The notes: generated from the sequence alone by a model not told the origin. A DNA stretch of 64,000 nucleotides from Hyaloperonospora brassicae (GCA_947650285.1 CANTFL010000610.1:78843-142842), one strand, 5' to 3'. Numbered from the stretch's first letter, positions 22,883-33,893 are shown. Numbers and translations: made by a program.

Positions 22883-24095
22883 TTGTTTGCTGAAGATATC
22901 GAGCAGCACATGGAAGTGCTACCAGAGATGTCGGCGACTACGGAAGAAGTTACGATTGATGACATTTATATCGGCGATCCCAATGTGCCTCTCACCCCAG
23001 ATCAACAGCGGATCAGATCGCTGACGGTCTTGAAAAGCCTTCACCTTCTCATGGGTAAAGGTAATGCTCTACCACCGGCAGCACGAGGCGCGATGTGTGA
23101 TATCGATGTCGGTAGGGCAGCGCCTATAGCGCAAAGGGTACGTCCGGTTGCGCCGAAGTATCGGGAGAAGTTGTCGGATCTCATCAAAGGGCTGCTAGCG
23201 ACCAAAATCGTTCAGCCATCCACGTTGCCTTGAACGTCTCCGATAGTGGTGATCATCAAAGAGAATGGAGTGGATACTCGTCGCTGTATTGATTATCGAA
23301 GAGTGAATCAGCTGACACGCCAGCTGGCTTACCCCATGCCGTTGATCAGCGATCTGCAGGAGGATTTGGATAAAGCCCTTTGGTACTGTTTGCTCGACAT
23401 GGCCAGTGGATTCTGGGTCGTTGATATGACTGAACGAGCAAAACTGATATCAGCGTTTGTCACGCCGTTTGGTCTTTTCGAGTGGCTACGAATTCCCATT
23501 GGGCTTTAGAACGCACCTCAGATTTACCAACGTCTGGTGGACAATGCGCTGTATGGATGTCTCAAGATCGGCCAGAAATCAGCTTCAGATGCCCGATCGA
23601 CGTGTTTAAAGATGGAAACCTGAGACAGATCGACGACCTTCTATATTGGGGCGCCGATCTTATATTGACGATATTATCATACCAGCCACGTCATAGGAAT
23701 CTTTGTACGCAAAAGTGGAACGACTCCTAGATGCATTTGATAATTGTAACCTATCTATCAGTCTCACGAAGAGTTTTTGGGGGTGCCGTAAGGTCGAATA
23801 TTTGAGACATCGAGTGTCGATGGATGGTCTGGAGGCTCAGCCCAAGAACTTGGAAACGCTGGTCAACATCTCATTTCCTCGCACGTTGCGAGCTATGCAA
23901 TCTTTCCTCGGGAGCCTAAATTATTACCGCCGTTTCATTGAGGATTTTGCAGTGTACGCCGCTGTGTTACATGAGCTAAGTGAATCGGATTTCTTCCAGA
24001 TCGGCCGATCTCAGCTCGCAGAAGGAGACGAATGGTCGAATGAAAACCGATGGAAGGAGGCTAAGGTTGCGTTCACGATGCTGAAAGCTATATAG
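22883..24095 (+). pseudogene. Reverse transcriptase of element D
   Basis: Pieces 22883-23233, 23246-23509, a shifted stretch to 23700, and 23703-24095. Landmarks: 'RRCIDYRRVNQLT' (RT motif 2), 'LDMASGFW', 'SAFVTPFGLFEWLRIPIGL' followed by a TAG and 'NAPQIYQ'. The catalytic box reads 'RQIDDLLYWG' near 23617, so the two Asp remain but the Tyr-Val of YVDD is lost. The 'FLGSLNYYRRFIEDFA' connection is intact. RT would copy the element RNA into DNA. This copy cannot. Confidence 0.8.
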
Positions 24096-24432
24096 CTACA
24101 GCTCTCATGCTTAAACATTTCGACTCGGATCGTCCTTCCGTAATCGTGGTTTATGCTAGAAAGTGGGCTGTCTCAGCGGCCCTAATATTGGATTATGATG
24201 GCGGGTACATCCGGTAACGTTTACTAGCCGCATGTTTAAGCCCAAAGAAATAAACTACGGAACGGTGGAGAAGGAAGTGCTGGCGTCACTTCGTGTTTTG
24301 GATGTGTGCTATACCACATTAGCTCCACGAGAGATCACAATGTTGTATCGACACTCCACGCTAGCGTGGTTGATGCAATCTCGAAGGCTCAACGGGAGGT
24401 TAGGACGGTGGGCTTCTTTGCTGTCGAACTAG
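24096..24432 (+). pseudogene. First (Gypsy-type) RNase H of element D, catalytic Asp absent
   Basis: Matches the Gypsy RNase H region of B (39850-40230). Landmarks are 'VVYARKWAVSAAL', then 'INYGTVEKEVLASLRVLDVCY', 'RHSTLAWLMQS' and 'LNGRLGRWASLLS'. Where B has Cys-Asp-Ala-Ser with the first catalytic Asp, D has Val-Tyr-Ala-Arg. In elements with a second RNase H the native domain is expected to degenerate into a tether. What I see fits that, though decay of the copy could also explain it. Confidence 0.7.
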
Positions 24433-24435
24433 ACT

Positions 24436-25064
24436 ATGGAGGTGAAGAAATGCGAGAGAGGAGAGGAAGAGATCTTAGGGATGCTGGCAGCGAGTATTAC
24501 CCCGAGAGAGGAGATGGAAGAGATTCTGATCACAATAATCCCGCGAAAGGACTGCCGACTCAAGATATCAATGTCACCACCCACGGTGAAAGCGAATGAG
24601 AAGTTGCTGGTGGCCAGCTTCGATGGATCGTCGAGGAGAATGAAGAAAGGAGGTTCGTACAGTGCTGTGATATGGAGGTTACCGGAGTGGACGATCGTGG
24701 CGGCAGAATCCAGATACGTTCTCGACCTCACCGAGAACGAAGCTGAGTAAAATGGCTTGCTATTATGCTTCGAATTGCTTGCCGCGCTCGACAGGGGTCG
24801 AGTAATTCTTTGTGGAAACTCTAATTTGGTGATCCGACAGATGCGCGGCGAGATCGACTGCAAGGCACCGGGCCTTTAACTGTTGAGACATTAAGCGTTG
24901 GACAAATTGCGATCGTGGCCGAATCATGAGTTCCTACACATGAAGCGAGAATGGAACCAAAGCGCGGGTCGACTAGCCAGCACAGCATTGCAGAACGAAA
25001 ACGGAAGAACGGTGGTAGCTGAAGAAGATCAACAGGATCTGATTACTCTGAACCGCCTCGATTA
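24436..25064 (+). pseudogene. Second, archaeal-type RNase H (aRNH) of element D
   Basis: The frame 24436-24750 contains 'LLVASFDGSSRR' (first catalytic Asp in FDGS) and ends at a TAA inside the 'ENEAEYNG'-type box, where a Tyr codon is expected. The same frame continues with 'LLLCFELLAALDRGRVIL', then 'GNSNLVIRQMRGEIDCKAPG' (Asp of the usual GDS is Asn here), and 'HEFLHMKREWNQSAGRLA' as the last box. This order is that of type-I archaeal/plant RNase H proteins and differs from the Gypsy RNase H just upstream. It would remove the RNA strand and the tRNA primer during reverse transcription. Confidence 0.75.
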
Positions 25065-25278
25065 ATTGTTAGAGCCCAAGCAGGATGGGCAGCTTGCATT
25101 AATAACTACGGCCACGAGTTCATCCGAGAGGATACGCCATCAGCCCGAAGTGATACAGGAGGAGATAGTACAGAGGATTAGGATCTGACGAATTGTACAA
25201 GCTCAGGATGAAGAGCGTTGAATCTTCAACCTCAATAGTTATCTGAACGGCGATATATCAATCCTGCACGCTGGAGAA

Positions 25279-26110
25279 GTGAGGGTGCGTGCAAAACTAG
25301 CACCTGAGTACGAGATCGATGAGAACGATCTGCTTTGCTTCTGCCCCATGGCGAAAAGAGAGTCAGAAGATCGCGATGGTTTGATGCGTCTAGTGATCCC
25401 AGAGACGTTGCAACAGGACTTTTTGTACCATGGCCACGCAAGTCTGAAGGGAGGCCACCAATATATTGACAGGAAGTACCAGAAGATCAGATCGCGATTA
25501 CACTGGAGAGGGCTGTACCGGAGTGTGCAACGATACTAAGGCGAGTATACCGATTGTTAGACCGGAAAGGGATGTCCGATGATTAATGGGAGATCGCCTG
25601 GTAATTTACAAGCAACCTAACTATCGCAGATCATCGCAATTGATCATATCCCGTCGTTGCCTCAGTCCATCAAAGGGAACCTTGAGTTGCTCATTTGGAA
25701 AGATCTTTTCTCGGGGTATGTGATCGCAAAAGCTATCTCGTCACGGACAGCACAGACGATTGCGGAAAATTACGAAAATGCGTGTTCCGAAGTTTTGGAG
25801 CTAGCGAGGCTATTAGGCACGATCGGGAACCGGGATTTATGTCCAATTTCTTCCGAGCTTTCAGCCAGATCGTAGGGAAAAAGCAGCGTGAAATTATGGC
25901 CTATAGACCACAAGCAAATGAAACAACCGAACGAATGGTGCAAACACTGACGAGAGCGCTCATGATGTATGTGGATGATGTCAACTAGCAGGATTGGGAT
26001 GAGTATGCTGAACGGCTCACATTTGCGATCAACACCGCTCAATATCGGATCCGGGGGGACAATCCATTCAATCTGATATATGGGTGGGACCCGCGATCAA
26101 CATTGGAAGC
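25279..26110 (+). pseudogene. Integrase of element D
   Basis: The H2C2 zinc-binding part is at 25420-25570: 'HGHASLKGGHQYIDRKY', 'RLHWRGLYRSVQRY', then Cys-X2-Cys with a TAA between. The catalytic core is split over two frames (25657-25875 and 25695-25988): first Asp in the 'AIDHI' region at 25638, second in 'IRHDREPGF', third box 'YRPQANETTERMVQ' with Glu kept. 'FAINTAQYRIRGDNPF' follows. Several stops are present. Confidence 0.75.
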
Positions 26111-26296
26111 TACGTTATTAGTAGGGAACACGGAAACACGAGATCGCGATCCGAAGAGGTAGAGATACAAAGTCCAAAGGCAATACCAACGATCTCGATC
26201 TGCAGTGAACGATCACTTACGAGTCGAGATCCAAGAGAGAGCAGATCGACACAGTGAAGACCTGTAGCCACACGGAATCGAAGTAAGTACACAAGT

Positions 26297-26771
26297 GTGG
26301 CTATACTTAGATCGCGTCAAGGAAGGGTACGCGAAGAAACTAGCTTATATGTGATATGGCCCATTCCGAGTGGCGAATATATGCGGATATCATGCTGTGA
26401 GGTTGGAGATCTCTGGGACCCCATATCGGCTATTTCCGATTGTACATCTATCAAAACTGAAGAAGGTAAAGACGTTACTTGAACGGCCGAAGCATCAGCT
26501 TACGATGGATGAAGCAGATCGCTTGGATTTTGCTGAAGATCTGCTACCAGAAGACAGTTGGGAGATCGATCTTGAGGAGGGAGAATATGAAGTAGAAGAA
26601 ATATTGGACAAGCGATCTATTAGGAAAACCCGTTATGGGCGAGTACACCGACAGTTTCTGGTACAATGGAAGGGACATCCCGACCAAAGTTGTGTAGACG
26701 AGGCCGATCTGAGTTATGGAGCGATCTTGCAAGAGTTTGAGCGGAGCCGAGTGAGTCGACACCGTTTCTAA
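26297..26771 (+). pseudogene. Integrase GPY/F module and chromodomain of element D
   Basis: The frame 26370-26771 (133 codons) starts inside the GPY/F module ('GPFRVANICGYHAVRLE', its first residues in the frame ending at 26370). It continues to 'HLSKLKKV' and then a chromodomain: 'YEVEEILDKRS', 'RQFLVQWKGHPD', 'EADL', ending at 26771. Chromodomains on integrase target insertion to marked chromatin in chromoviruses. The usual second aromatic (in 'WKGY') is His, and the 'SWE' turn is replaced by 'CVDE', so binding is doubtful. Confidence 0.7.
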
Positions 26772-26934
26772 GTGATGCAGTCTCACGAAGGCAAGTCGGA
26801 CGAGCCTTAACAGTTCGAATAAGTATGCGGGATGTAGCGTATGCAGAAGGAGGGGTTGAAAGATGTGCTAGACGGTAGCACATGCTGATGGATGAAGTTA
26901 TATGTGTGAGTATGGAGACAGTCAATTAAATTAC

Positions 26935-27546
26935 CTAAGTGAATGATATGGATCGAGGGCGAATCGAAGTTGTGAAGGTTGCGAAGAATGAATTACTAAA
27001 AAAAACGATTGAAGACGTACACAAATCTGAAAGACGATCGAACTCGAACACCGATCTCAGACTAAGACGATGGAGCAGGATTGACTTGTCTTGTAGACGA
27101 GGAATCTGCGATCCGGGGTGATCACAGTGGGAGTTACGGAACTGGTTGCGCGAAGGGTCCTCTTGGTCGGCCATGTCCAACGCCTCTACCAGGTCGGCTG
27201 GGTCGGCAGTATGCCCCAATCTGGGATGCCAAACTCGCTCTTCATACATGCGCGGGTGATGCAAAAAAAAGGGATCGAGCAAGATATCCAGATTGCAGTG
27301 GCCCTCGATCATGCCGCGGAGTATCGTCTTCAGGAAATTCTTCCAACGCGCTCCGAAACGAGATCGACGCTGTTTGCGCTGACGCCAAAACGTTAGCAGA
27401 AACCGATCAGATCGTCGTTGATCCGGAGAGATGGGAATTGCGTGCGTAGATTCCCACAGCGCTTGGCGATTAATGTACTCCAATTCCAAATAACGAGTGT
27501 CCATGTCTTGATACCATCCGGTTGGGGAAAACGAGATCGGGCCCAC
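26935..27546 (-). CDS. Antisense ORF downstream of the chromodomain of element D
   Basis: 203 codons on the minus strand, in the place where elements A, B and C have antisense frames. It shows a 'FL...W..........W..F' spacing similar to the middle of the B antisense frame ('FLRHRW' ... 'AWNAFVQ') and is rich in Arg. I see no coiled coil. A shorter minus frame (27906-27646) could be its N-terminal part, separated by stops. No 3' LTR is visible beyond it. It may be an accessory gene of the element or a chance frame. Confidence 0.35.
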   Translation of the reverse strand: MGPISFSPTGWYQDMDTRYLELEYINRQALWESTHAIPISPDQRRSDRFLLTFWRQRKQRRSRFGARWKNFLKTILRGMIEGHCNLDILLDPFFLHHPRMYEERVWHPRLGHTADPADLVEALDMADQEDPSRNQFRNSHCDHPGSQIPRLQDKSILLHRLSLRSVFEFDRLSDLCTSSIVFFSNSFFATFTTSIRPRSISFT

Positions 27547-27906
27547 GGAAATTACGATGTTATCCCAGGTAGATCAGGCGTATAGGGCCGCAATATGTCG
27601 CCGCGAAACTAGCCCAGACGCCAAAGTCCCCGTAGGGGGAACCCCTTATTGAGAGTGATGAGGAAATAAGAAATGTCGGGGCTTGAAACAGTGATGAAAC
27701 AACAACTCGACCGACATCGTCCTCACGCAAACTATCGCAATCCGCAAGACTGACCAAGGAGCGATCTCAGAAGCTGCCGGGCTAGAAGGTGCCAAATAGT
27801 TGGGAATCCACCGATCCCGAGGTTGCTGAGACATCGGCTCCGTCGTAGCCGAAGCGGACGATGTGTCCTTTGGAAGACCTGTACGCACGTCTTCAGTTGC
27901 TGTCAT

Positions 27907-30682
27907 GCTGTTGTCTTACTTTCCATTGTGCAATGCAGAGCGGGCGTCGAAGACATCAAACAGCCTATTGGCGCACCATACAATAAATTTTAATGCAAAA
28001 TCATTGAACAAATTCGTAAAGCTGAAGGTTCGTTGCTCGGTATGAATTGGGTTGTAAGAACCAGACGAGAGATGTGGAAAAGCGTGGGTCCGTTTCGTAC
28101 TAATGACAGGTAATGAAATGTCGATGGGAATGTCTATCAAAGCGAATATTCGCTCACGAGATATGCCTTTGTAGGAATATTGAAAGAAGACCACCCTTTC
28201 GGAGGAAATATATGGAGAAATTACCTCTAAAAAATATTCGGACGCAATGAGTCATTACACTGCGCTATGGCAAGTATCGGTCATCGTGGCAGCCAACGAC
28301 GCCACTGGTTACTGAAAGACGTGCGCAAGGCGTACTGACGGGGTTGGCAATATGTAGTCGTATCGAGACAAAGGTAATGAAGCTATACAACCGATTATGT
28401 CAAACCTGAGTTCGACGAAATGCAGTCTCGATTACATGTATAGATGCAAAGTCGTCAGTTCCCATCCTTCCTTTGCACGCTGCCGTAAGCATCTGTCGAT
28501 GCTGTTTCGTTTGAATTACTTACACTATCATCAGTCTGAGTGTTGTTCAGATGGTCTATTTGCACGGTGTCAACTATGCGCTTTAACCTCTGCAGTTTGC
28601 TAAGCCAGAAGTGAGCGACGGGAGACCCGGAGGCTAATCGTGGCTGGTCCCTATAAAAGAGACTCTCCGAGTAGCTCACCCATCTGCGATGGTGGCCGCC
28701 TTCAGCCGCTTGCGCGGCCCCCCGACGTGGAGTACGATCACCGAAGTGACTGCGTGGCGTGGAGAACGCCAACCCGCCGTATCTCTCCCCGAGGAGCTCA
28801 CCTATCTGCGATGGTGGCCCCCTGCAGCCGCTTACGCGGCCCCCGGACGTGGAGTGTGCGCTCGCCGCAGCGGCGACACGTGGCGCGGGGTACGTCTCCA
28901 GTCCGTTAAACACCCCTGCTAGGCCGCTTGCGCGACCCGTCGATCCCCTACGCCCACACCCGCGACTGCGAGTGCAGCGCGCCCGCGTCAGATCATCGAC
29001 CCCGTCGGCTCTCCTAGGGGAGGATTCCCTCCGACGTGACTGCCCGAAGGGAAAAGACTGGCTTAAGCTGAACCATGAAAATTTGGGAATGATTATCAGT
29101 CTGAGTGTACGTTGCTGTAAAACGCTGATTCACTCAAGGGCTAAGAGCTCATAGAATATCGATGTGCATAAGGTTATTGCACCCACGAAATGTCGTGAAT
29201 AACAAGCGACTAAGCACGCAAGAATAAGCAATAGCAAAGTTCCAGAAGTCGTGAAAAACACAATCCAATGATGTCGTGCACAACTCAGATCAGGCATGGG
29301 ATACTGGTGTCGACGGATCACTTGTTGTGCACGTACTGATTCAAATATTTGGTCATGCATAAACTAGCAATGTGTTGTCGACGTGTCCCTGAATCACTTT
29401 CTGCAGTACTTGACCTAAGATTCCCGGACGCTGCGCGCTGCCCCACCGCGTATAACCGAGCGAAACGTAGTAGGGAGCATGCTACGAGTCCCACATTTTT
29501 AGACCACAAAATTTGAAGACTTGGCACGCTTTCAGGCCGCCATCAGACGTCGTGCATGTAAGAGTACGCCGTCAGACATCGAAGATTGAGGTGTTTCGTG
29601 ACAATCACTTATATGAGTTGGTGACGATGATGTGAGATGCATTGCAATGCTTCCGTAGCTCTTCTCTTACCCGCGAGGTAGGGCTTCTAGATACAACGGT
29701 CTGTCCGCGCCATCATCAATTTACGTCGAGCGATTTCAGACGGGACATGGGCATGCATAGACCGAGTAGGATTGCGTCCTTGGAGAGCCGTACGAAGGCT
29801 GTCAACTCGAGAGAGCACTTCAGGGATCCGCGCGACACGTACGGGCTGTCAAATGACTTAGGATAGCGGGTGACGAGTGCAGTGGAAAGAGGCGGAACAA
29901 GATTTCAGCAGCCGCTGCAAAGGCTGGACAGGCCACGCTGGCTCTTGAGCTGCGACAAATTTTTTGGATAGCCAAAGCCGCTGCTTCAGCTGCCGCAACC
30001 TATGCCGTTCCCCGATGTGACCGCGGCAGCAACTCGAACTCCGCGTGTAAAGCTGCTCGGCACTGGTGTGTGGATCAAGGGCTCGGGCATTGCCGCTGCA
30101 CGCGCACTCTTCGACAGCAGCTTTAATGCAACGAGTCAGTCATGTTCGAGGCTCTTCCGCGATGATCTTCAACATGAGCCCATCGCACGATCACTGCACG
30201 CAGAGAAGTAATCCCCACGTAGCTGTTGCCAAAGGGGTGGAGAGTGTACGACACTGCGACGTCGATAGTCCAATTCCACCTTTTCCTATGTCGCATTATC
30301 AAGGCCGACCCGTGCAGATGCTGCGGCAGCACCTTATGCATGGACGATGACAACACAATATGGTACCCTGTCGCCTGCTGAAGTCTTCTTGTCTCAGCTT
30401 GTAGCAATTCCACGAGCGGGCAAAGGCGTCGCAAATGCTTTGCACCGCATCGTGTCGCACGCATCGCCAACCGACCACACATGCACATAGAGTGGTGTCT
30501 GCCTCGTCCCCCGTCCTCTCCGTCCAGCGTCGAAGGCAGGTGTCCCATCTCGCTCGTCATCTTCAAGCTCACATGCTGTGCAAACGACGCATGCGAACAT
30601 ATTAGCGACGGCTACAACAGAGTCGCTCGTCGTCGAGACCCTCCTTCTCCTCTTCCTTCCAACTCCCCACTAACTCCATTCG
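27907..30682. other. Intergenic, no supported gene
   Basis: About 2.8 kb. Frames are short, overlap on both strands and carry no motif I recognise. The longest (30572-30123, minus) looks like a shadow. Contents worth noting are the 122-bp GC-rich duplication at 28669-28900 and a CTATAAAAG word at 28651. An Ala-rich stretch at 29890-30010 is open in one frame only briefly. Confidence 0.5.
28669..28900 (+). repeat. Tandem duplication of a GC-rich 122-bp unit
   Basis: The unit starting 'gagtagctcacccatctgcgatggtggcc' at 28669 recurs at 28791 as 'gaggagctcacctatctgcgatggtggcc'. Shared text continues ('agccgctt.cgcggccccc.gacgtggagt') to about 28890. It is much more GC-rich than its surroundings, and several frames are open for that reason. 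Confidence 0.7.
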
Positions 30683-30689
30683 TCATTCC
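30683..30689 (+). promoter_or_regulatory. Oomycete initiator-like element upstream of the epimerase-like gene
   Basis: TCATTCC matches the TCATTYY core of the oomycete Inr. It lies 84 bp before the chosen ATG (30773) in a pyrimidine-rich stretch, as expected for these compact promoters. Confidence 0.45.
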
Positions 30690-30772
30690 CGAACTCCTCG
30701 CCTTCCCCACAAGCACAACTTCGACATCACCACTTGCTGACTGACTCGCGCTCCTCCTCGTCGTCGTCCATC

Positions 30773-31781
30773 ATGGTCTGTTCGTTCCTGCTCAAGACTG
30801 CGGCCTTAGTGTCCTCTGTGCTGCTGACATCGTCGACTGGAGCTGCCAACGCGGACCCAGCGGTCGTCGACCTCGTGCACACGTCTGGTTCGAACGCAAA
30901 GATCGCCGTCTTTGGTGCACAGGTGACGTCGTTTTGCACGGCCGAGGACCCGACCGTCAACGCGCTGTTCATGTCAAAAGATGAGCCCACTGACGGCGTG
31001 AACCCCAGTCGTGGCGGGATCACCGTCGTGTTCCCAAACTATGAGGCCCTAACGGGCCACAACTCCGTCCCGGAGTTCGGGTTCGCCCGTGCTACTAAGT
31101 GGACCCTCGACAGTGTGTTGCAGCAGGGCGTGTTCAACAGCGACTACAGCTCTGCTTCGTTGTCCCTCGCGTCTTCGGACGCCACGCGACAGCTGTGGCC
31201 GTTTGATTTCGAGCTGAGGTACGAAGTGCGGCTGTACTCGGATCGACTCGAGACCAAGTTGATCGTGATCAACACTGGCGCCACTGTGATCGAGTTTCAA
31301 GCGCTGCTGAACAACCACATTTACGTACCGGACGTCCGGGACACTGGTCTGGTGATCGCGGGCCTGCAGGGGGTCGAGTACATTGACCGGGTGACACAGA
31401 CGAACAAGACCGACAAGCATGCGATCTTTGGCATCACGTCGCGGGTGGACCGTATCTACAAGGGCGTCAAAGGCAGCGTGACCGCACACGTCAGGGGCGG
31501 CAGTAGTGGTCAACCGAAACGTTGTGGTCAATAGTACGGCCTGGTTTGGAGACGGCGGCCTCACGCCGTCTTTCACGCAAGCGGACTACACTGTGTCGAA
31601 CCCCTGGACGGAAGGGCCGGTGGCAGGCGTGGGTGGCGCTGGCAGTGACGAGTATCTTCGCATGGTCGCCATTGGAGTGGGCGGAGTGAGCGAGAGGATG
31701 TTGGTCGCTCCTATCATGTCGTACGCTGTGGACCAAGTCGTCATGGCTGTGAAGATGACTCCGGACTACGAGTTACATTAG
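30773..31781 (+). pseudogene. Secreted aldose-1-epimerase-like protein, frameshifted and lacking catalytic residues
   Basis: Belongs to the glucose-6-phosphate 1-epimerase / galactose-mutarotase-like family (beta-sandwich sugar mutarotases). The start at 30773 is chosen because the first 20 residues, a signal peptide ('LLKTAALVSSVLL'), align with the paralogue at 46832. Landmarks are 'FGAQVTSF', 'RGGITVVFPN', 'FGFAR..KW' and 'LWPFDFELRYEV'. The frame ends at 31534. The homologous C-terminus continues in the next frame from 31506 to 31781, so one base has been gained near 31503-31506. The family His ('HG.AR') is Phe here. The catalytic Glu of the C-terminal 'IEPG'-type motif is Gly ('VAIGVGG'). 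Either a pseudogene or a pseudoenzyme with a sequencing error at the shift. Catalysis is unlikely in both cases. Confidence 0.8.
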
Positions 31782-31885
31782 TAGCATACCATGTAGCGCC
31801 AACCAGTTGTGATGCGGCTGCTGGAGCTGTAGGACATGAGCGCACAGGGTATTCAGCAAGAGAGTACTTTCACATTTGCACCCCC

Positions 31886-32170
31886 TTATCTTGTTTGTGT
31901 TTTAGCTTCTCGAATTTCAGGCAGTAGTTCGATCTCTTCTGCTTTGTTTACGAGCACATTAGCCTGTTCAGGTGACGCTACAACCTCTAGCAACCGTTTC
32001 AGCTTGGATGGCACGCAGAGAGATCGCAATTCTCGGTAGAAAAATGCTGCTATTACTACTTCTTCACTGCTAACGAGGAGCGAAGCAGTAACTACAGCAT
32101 TGTCGTTGCCCGTTTGGACGTAATGGGCACCATCAATTAAGAGATGAAGCTTCGTTCGAGGCGGTAGAGC
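31886..32170 (-). pseudogene. Unidentified coding fragment
   Basis: On the minus strand a stop-free stretch of about 85-95 codons ends at TAA 31888-31886. It reads like protein ('HLLIDGAHYVQTGNDNAVV', then 'LRSLCVPSKLKRLLEVV', then 'EIELLPEIREA'). There is no ATG in this frame after the preceding stop. A short related-looking frame upstream (to about 32240) is out of phase. I do not recognise the family. It may be the tail of a decayed gene. The opposite strand is poorer in this respect. Confidence 0.3.
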
Positions 32171-32750
32171 ATGTTAGGCACTTTCCACACAACGTTTTTT
32201 CCGTGACGTCTATAGTTGAGTGGATGACGACGCATAGATAAATTAGAGCTCGTCGGACGCACGCTCACGGAAAGTCAAAATTATGCGCCATCTTTGTCTT
32301 GCGACGCCGAAATGCTGCGTAGCGTTGCGAGCGACCATCACGCAGTGGAGATGAACCACTTCTTTCACTTTGTGAAGAAGGTGTGCGCAAGAGACCGACA
32401 GCAGCTCAGTGAAATCGTGCGGCATAAGAGTGTTGTGCGTGAGAACGGCATGGTGAGACACGCACCCTTTATTGACCGTCGAAAGCGCAAGACCATACTT
32501 TGTGAGAGTATTCATGTCGTTTTTATACACGTGTTCTATACCTATGCGCAAAATCTCTAGTGGGTCCAGAGCCAGGTTGTACGCTCCGAAGGGTGACCCA
32601 GGGGCAGACTGTGGCTGTCAACAGTTAGAACTGTAGATCTTTTTTCTGTAGGCCCAGCCTTTACATATACTTTTTCTGACGACCTGGTACTGTCCTCTTC
32701 GGAGAGAGATTTCATGATAGTCTATTAACACTAAATTATGCACAAGATGT

Positions 32751-33086
32751 CTAAAAACTTTTAAGCCAGGACAAAAGCTCCGAATCCGGAAGCTCGTCGT
32801 AGCTGCTACCTGCGAAGACCAGATCATCCTGCGGTTCGAGAGTGAAGAGGTCAAGACAGGCATGTAAGAGAGCCCCGGCGACGACTGTGTCGGGAACCAC
32901 GATGTTTGGAACAGGGCACGCTCTTGCCAGATAACTGGCAAGACCTTGTGTTGACTGAACATAAGGTTGCGTGCTCCTGACGTCACGTACACGTGGCGGG
33001 GAATCGTAACCGAAGCAAACAGACCCGAAAGCTCCTTTTTCGAAAACACTGCATAATTCTCTTGCGCTATAATTGGCTAAATGCAA
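32751..33086 (-). CDS. Hypothetical ORF, 111 codons
   Basis: An open frame that starts inside the 35-bp shared word (33047-33081) and ends at 32751. Composition is protein-like, with a hydrophobic helix candidate ('VPDTVVAGALLHACLDLF') and an acidic C-terminus ('FAGSSYDELPDSELLSWL'). No domain recognised. It could be a fragment of a gene cut by insertion of the D2 element immediately to its right, since the shared word also occurs beside element D. A minus-strand 143-codon frame (33049-32618) overlaps it in another phase and looks less protein-like. Confidence 0.3.
   Translation of the reverse strand: MHLANYSARELCSVFEKGAFGSVCFGYDSPPRVRDVRSTQPYVQSTQGLASYLARACPVPNIVVPDTVVAGALLHACLDLFTLEPQDDLVFAGSSYDELPDSELLSWLKSF
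33047..33081 (+). repeat. 35-bp word shared with 17076-17110
   Basis: Same word as at 17076-17110 with one or two differences ('gctataattgg' for 'gctatgattgg'). The truncated D2 internal region begins about 33 bp to the right. Confidence 0.7.
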
Positions 33087-33893
33087 ATTTGCAAAAAGGC
33101 GAAATCATATTATTGAGGTGAAGTCGATCTCACAAAATCGCTTGTGTGAGTGTCGATCTTCCACTTGCCCAGACTTGTCCGACTCACGGAGGGGGTACTC
33201 CGATCGATTCCTTGTTGTATAGCCTTATGCTCACCGTGTGTACCCGTCGGTTGGGCTGGCTTGAGGTCTTCGTAACGGCCTTGGGAGATGTCGATCTCGC
33301 TGAGAGGTTGGGTTAAGAGTTCGCTTCCGGCGTGGAAATCTTCACACCACGACCAGGGGTTCTGCGATCTTGATCTTGAGGCGCGGCGATCTCTATCTGG
33401 AGAACGTCGCGATCTCGATCTTGAATCACACCGATCTCGATTTATTCTCGGGGTCGGGGTCTTTGCTGTGCGGAAATCTTCACTCAGCAAATAATAGTCC
33501 TGCGTCGATCTTGCCTTGGGATCGGTCCGATCTGGTCTTGGATCGGCCGATCTTGCTGGAAGTGCGCAATTTGGGCAGATCGGTGTCTTGTTTCGCCAAA
33601 ATGAAACGTGCCGATCTGCCCTGTAGATCGCTTCGGTCTTGCTCGGTCTTGTCTTTAACCCCTTGTCCAGATCTTCTCACCACTTGAGCCGCCTTGCGAT
33701 CTTGTAACCAAAATCCTTTTCCTTTGTTGTTTTTTGCTGCTACCCTAGCAGTTGAGTTGAGTGTGAGTACTTGATCGATCCGGGCCAGATATCCCAAGAT
33801 CGCTCTTCTCGATCTTGGCCAACAATCCAAGATCGGTCTTCTGTGTCCCTGTAACACGCGTGCCTTGACCCGCCGGGGAAGCCAAATCAATCT

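Larger units (their letters stand above)
17141..27906 (+). mobile_element. Element D: Ty3/Gypsy element with two RNase H domains and a chromodomain
   Basis: A 1084-bp 5' LTR (17141-18224) is followed by a leader, gag with zinc knuckle, protease, RT, Gypsy RNase H, a second archaeal-type RNase H, integrase, GPY/F and chromodomain. Dual-RNase H Gypsy elements are known from oomycetes, where the second domain is considered an acquired one. All domains are interrupted by stops or shifts, so this copy is inactive. No 3' LTR matching 17141-18224 is seen. The right limit is set by the antisense frames and is uncertain (26.9-28.0 kb). Confidence 0.85.

Noticed and set aside
28651..28660. CTATAAAAG as a promoter
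   Set aside because: No gene follows within a plausible distance, only the GC-rich duplication.
30123..30572. 149-codon minus frame upstream of the epimerase-like gene
   Set aside because: No protein-like pattern; overlapped by equally long frames on the other strand.
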